A stretch of 64,000 nt of DNA from Reyranella sp. (GTDB taxonomy: Bacteria > Pseudomonadota > Alphaproteobacteria > Reyranellales > Reyranellaceae): positions 1-64,000 of the forward strand of contig JAUXWB010000259.1 of the NCBI GenBank assembly GCA_030684475.1, written 5' to 3'. The notes under the pieces were generated by a model that was given only the letters and a program-made list of their open reading frames with translations, was not told the origin of the DNA and did not search any database. Below, in pieces: positions 63,328-64,000 of the stretch. A program made the translations under genes and the position numbers. How positions within the stretch are numbered: the first letter of the stretch is position 1; the number at the start of each line of letters is the position of its first letter.

Positions 63328-64000
63328 GGAACGTCCTTGCTGCGGAGGCGCTGACGCAAGGCGTAGAGTAGGTCCAGCGCCTGCTTGGGCGTGAGTTCGT
63401 CGGGATTGACCGACGCCAGCGCCTTTTCGATCTCCGACTCCGCGGCCTTGGCCGTGCCGCTGGCCAGACGCGCCGGGGCTGCTGCAAACAGCGGCAGGTC
63501 GTCGGCAAGTCTGCTCACCGCACCCGACTGCTCGCCCTTCTCCAGCGCCGCCAGCACCTGCTCGGCCCGCGCCACGACGGCAGCCGGCAGGCCGGCGAGC
63601 TGGGCCACGTGGATGCCGTAGGAGCGGTCGGCGGCCCCCGGCGCCACCTCGTGCAGGAACACGACCTCGCTCTGCCATTCCTTGACGCGCATGGTGTGCG
63701 GCGCCAGCGCAGCCAGGCGCTCCTTGAGCGCGCCCAGCTCGTGGAAGTGGGTGGCGAACAGCGCGCGACATTTATTGACGTCGTGCAGGTGCTCGAGCGT
63801 CGCCCAGGCAATTGAAAGACCGTCGAAGGTGGCGGTGCCGCGGCCGATCTCGTCGAGAATGACGAGGCTGCGCGCCGTCGCCTGGTTGAGGATGGCCGCG
63901 GTCTCGACCATCTCGACCATGAAGGTCGATCGCCCGCGCGCCAGATCGTCGGCGGCGCCGACGCGGCTGAACAGGCGATCAACGATGCCGATGGTGGCGG
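63324..64000 (-). CDS. mutS: DNA mismatch repair protein MutS, 3' part
   Basis: The C-terminal part of MutS, continuing beyond the window. [20 protein letters not shown] is the Walker B/signature region, [11 protein letters not shown] is the switch His segment, and [19 protein letters not shown] is the dimer interface. The extreme C-terminus [19 protein letters not shown] is the conserved tetramer tail. GRSTFMVEM before residue 20 of the visible part confirms the family. The 5' part lies to the right of the window. Confidence 0.97.
   Translation of the reverse strand, partial: ATIGIVDRLFSRVGAADDLARGRSTFMVEMVETAAILNQATARSLVILDEIGRGTATFDGLSIAWATLEHLHDVNKCRALFATHFHELGALKERLAALAPHTMRVKEWQSEVVFLHEVAPGAADRSYGIHVAQLAGLPAAVVARAEQVLAALEKGEQSGAVSRLADDLPLFAAAPARLASGTAKAAESEIEKALASVNPDELTPKQALDLLYALRQRLRSKDVP

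Noticed and set aside
1-64000. tRNA, rRNA genes and CRISPR arrays
   Set aside because: No cloverleaf-like sequence, ribosomal motif or regularly spaced repeat array was recognised by eye; a covariance-model scan could still find a tRNA.

Overview
The window looks like a high-GC alphaproteobacterial chromosome carrying a lower-GC integrated island. The chromosomal part (about 30.3 to 64 kb) holds an alphaproteobacterial-type hemD–mitofilin–hemY cluster, a giant NdvB-type cyclic beta-1,2-glucan synthase, a short-form argC, and a peptide-type ABC transporter with luciferase-like and nitronate monooxygenases. The genus cannot be fixed from sequence alone; Hyphomicrobiales or a Reyranella-like Rhodospirillales member are guesses.

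Island (left edge to about 30,264). A large serine recombinase gene (28,772-30,310) ends inside the coding sequence of comM, which reads leftward from 31,322 and loses its homology right after the AAMNPC motif. This is a classic attR junction. The 3' half of comM is not found in the window, so the island probably continues beyond base 1. From left to right the island carries: a methyltransferase diverging from a winged-helix/TolB-like/TPR regulator; a double-HTH regulator; a cluster of an unknown coiled-coil protein, a Nudix protein and a membrane protein, convergent with a P-loop/deoxyribosyltransferase-like protein; a TraG/HerA-like ATPase with a fused nuclease-like domain and a small partner; a complete type I restriction-modification operon (hsdRMS); a second TraG/HerA-like ATPase with an unknown protein and a stand-alone PD-(D/E)XK nuclease; a RloC/PrrC-like AAA ATPase; a first serine recombinase; a replication-type ATPase next to 9-bp iterons and a perfect hairpin; an XRE regulator, a RuvC-like protein and an ArdC-like antirestriction protein behind a structured leader; and the second serine recombinase. 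No relaxase or type IV secretion genes are seen. The content is that of a defence island on an integrative, perhaps mobilisable, element.

Chromosome, 30.3-43.5 kb. After the comM remnant, a leftward run of closely packed genes encodes a luciferase-like monooxygenase, a nitronate monooxygenase, a truncated AMP-binding ligase and a five-gene family-5 ABC transporter. A membrane SGNH hydrolase diverges from a CoA transferase, followed by an ECF sigma factor. Together they suggest uptake and oxidative breakdown of an unidentified small molecule.

Chromosome, 43.5-64 kb. The 8.5-kb glucan synthase gene is followed by a GNAT acetyltransferase with argC, an ATC-hydrolase-like gene, a YeeE/YedE transporter with a periplasmic rhodanese (sulfur module), a secreted hydrolase, ogt, an unusual continuous hemD–mic60 reading frame, hemY with a C-terminal zinc ribbon, a MetE-core methyltransferase and the 3' part of mutS.

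The most promising undescribed systems are the P-loop/deoxyribosyltransferase-like protein with its Nudix and membrane neighbours (3.4-8.2 kb), and the two ATPase/nuclease modules bracketing hsdRMS and the RloC-like gene (8.6-22.5 kb).
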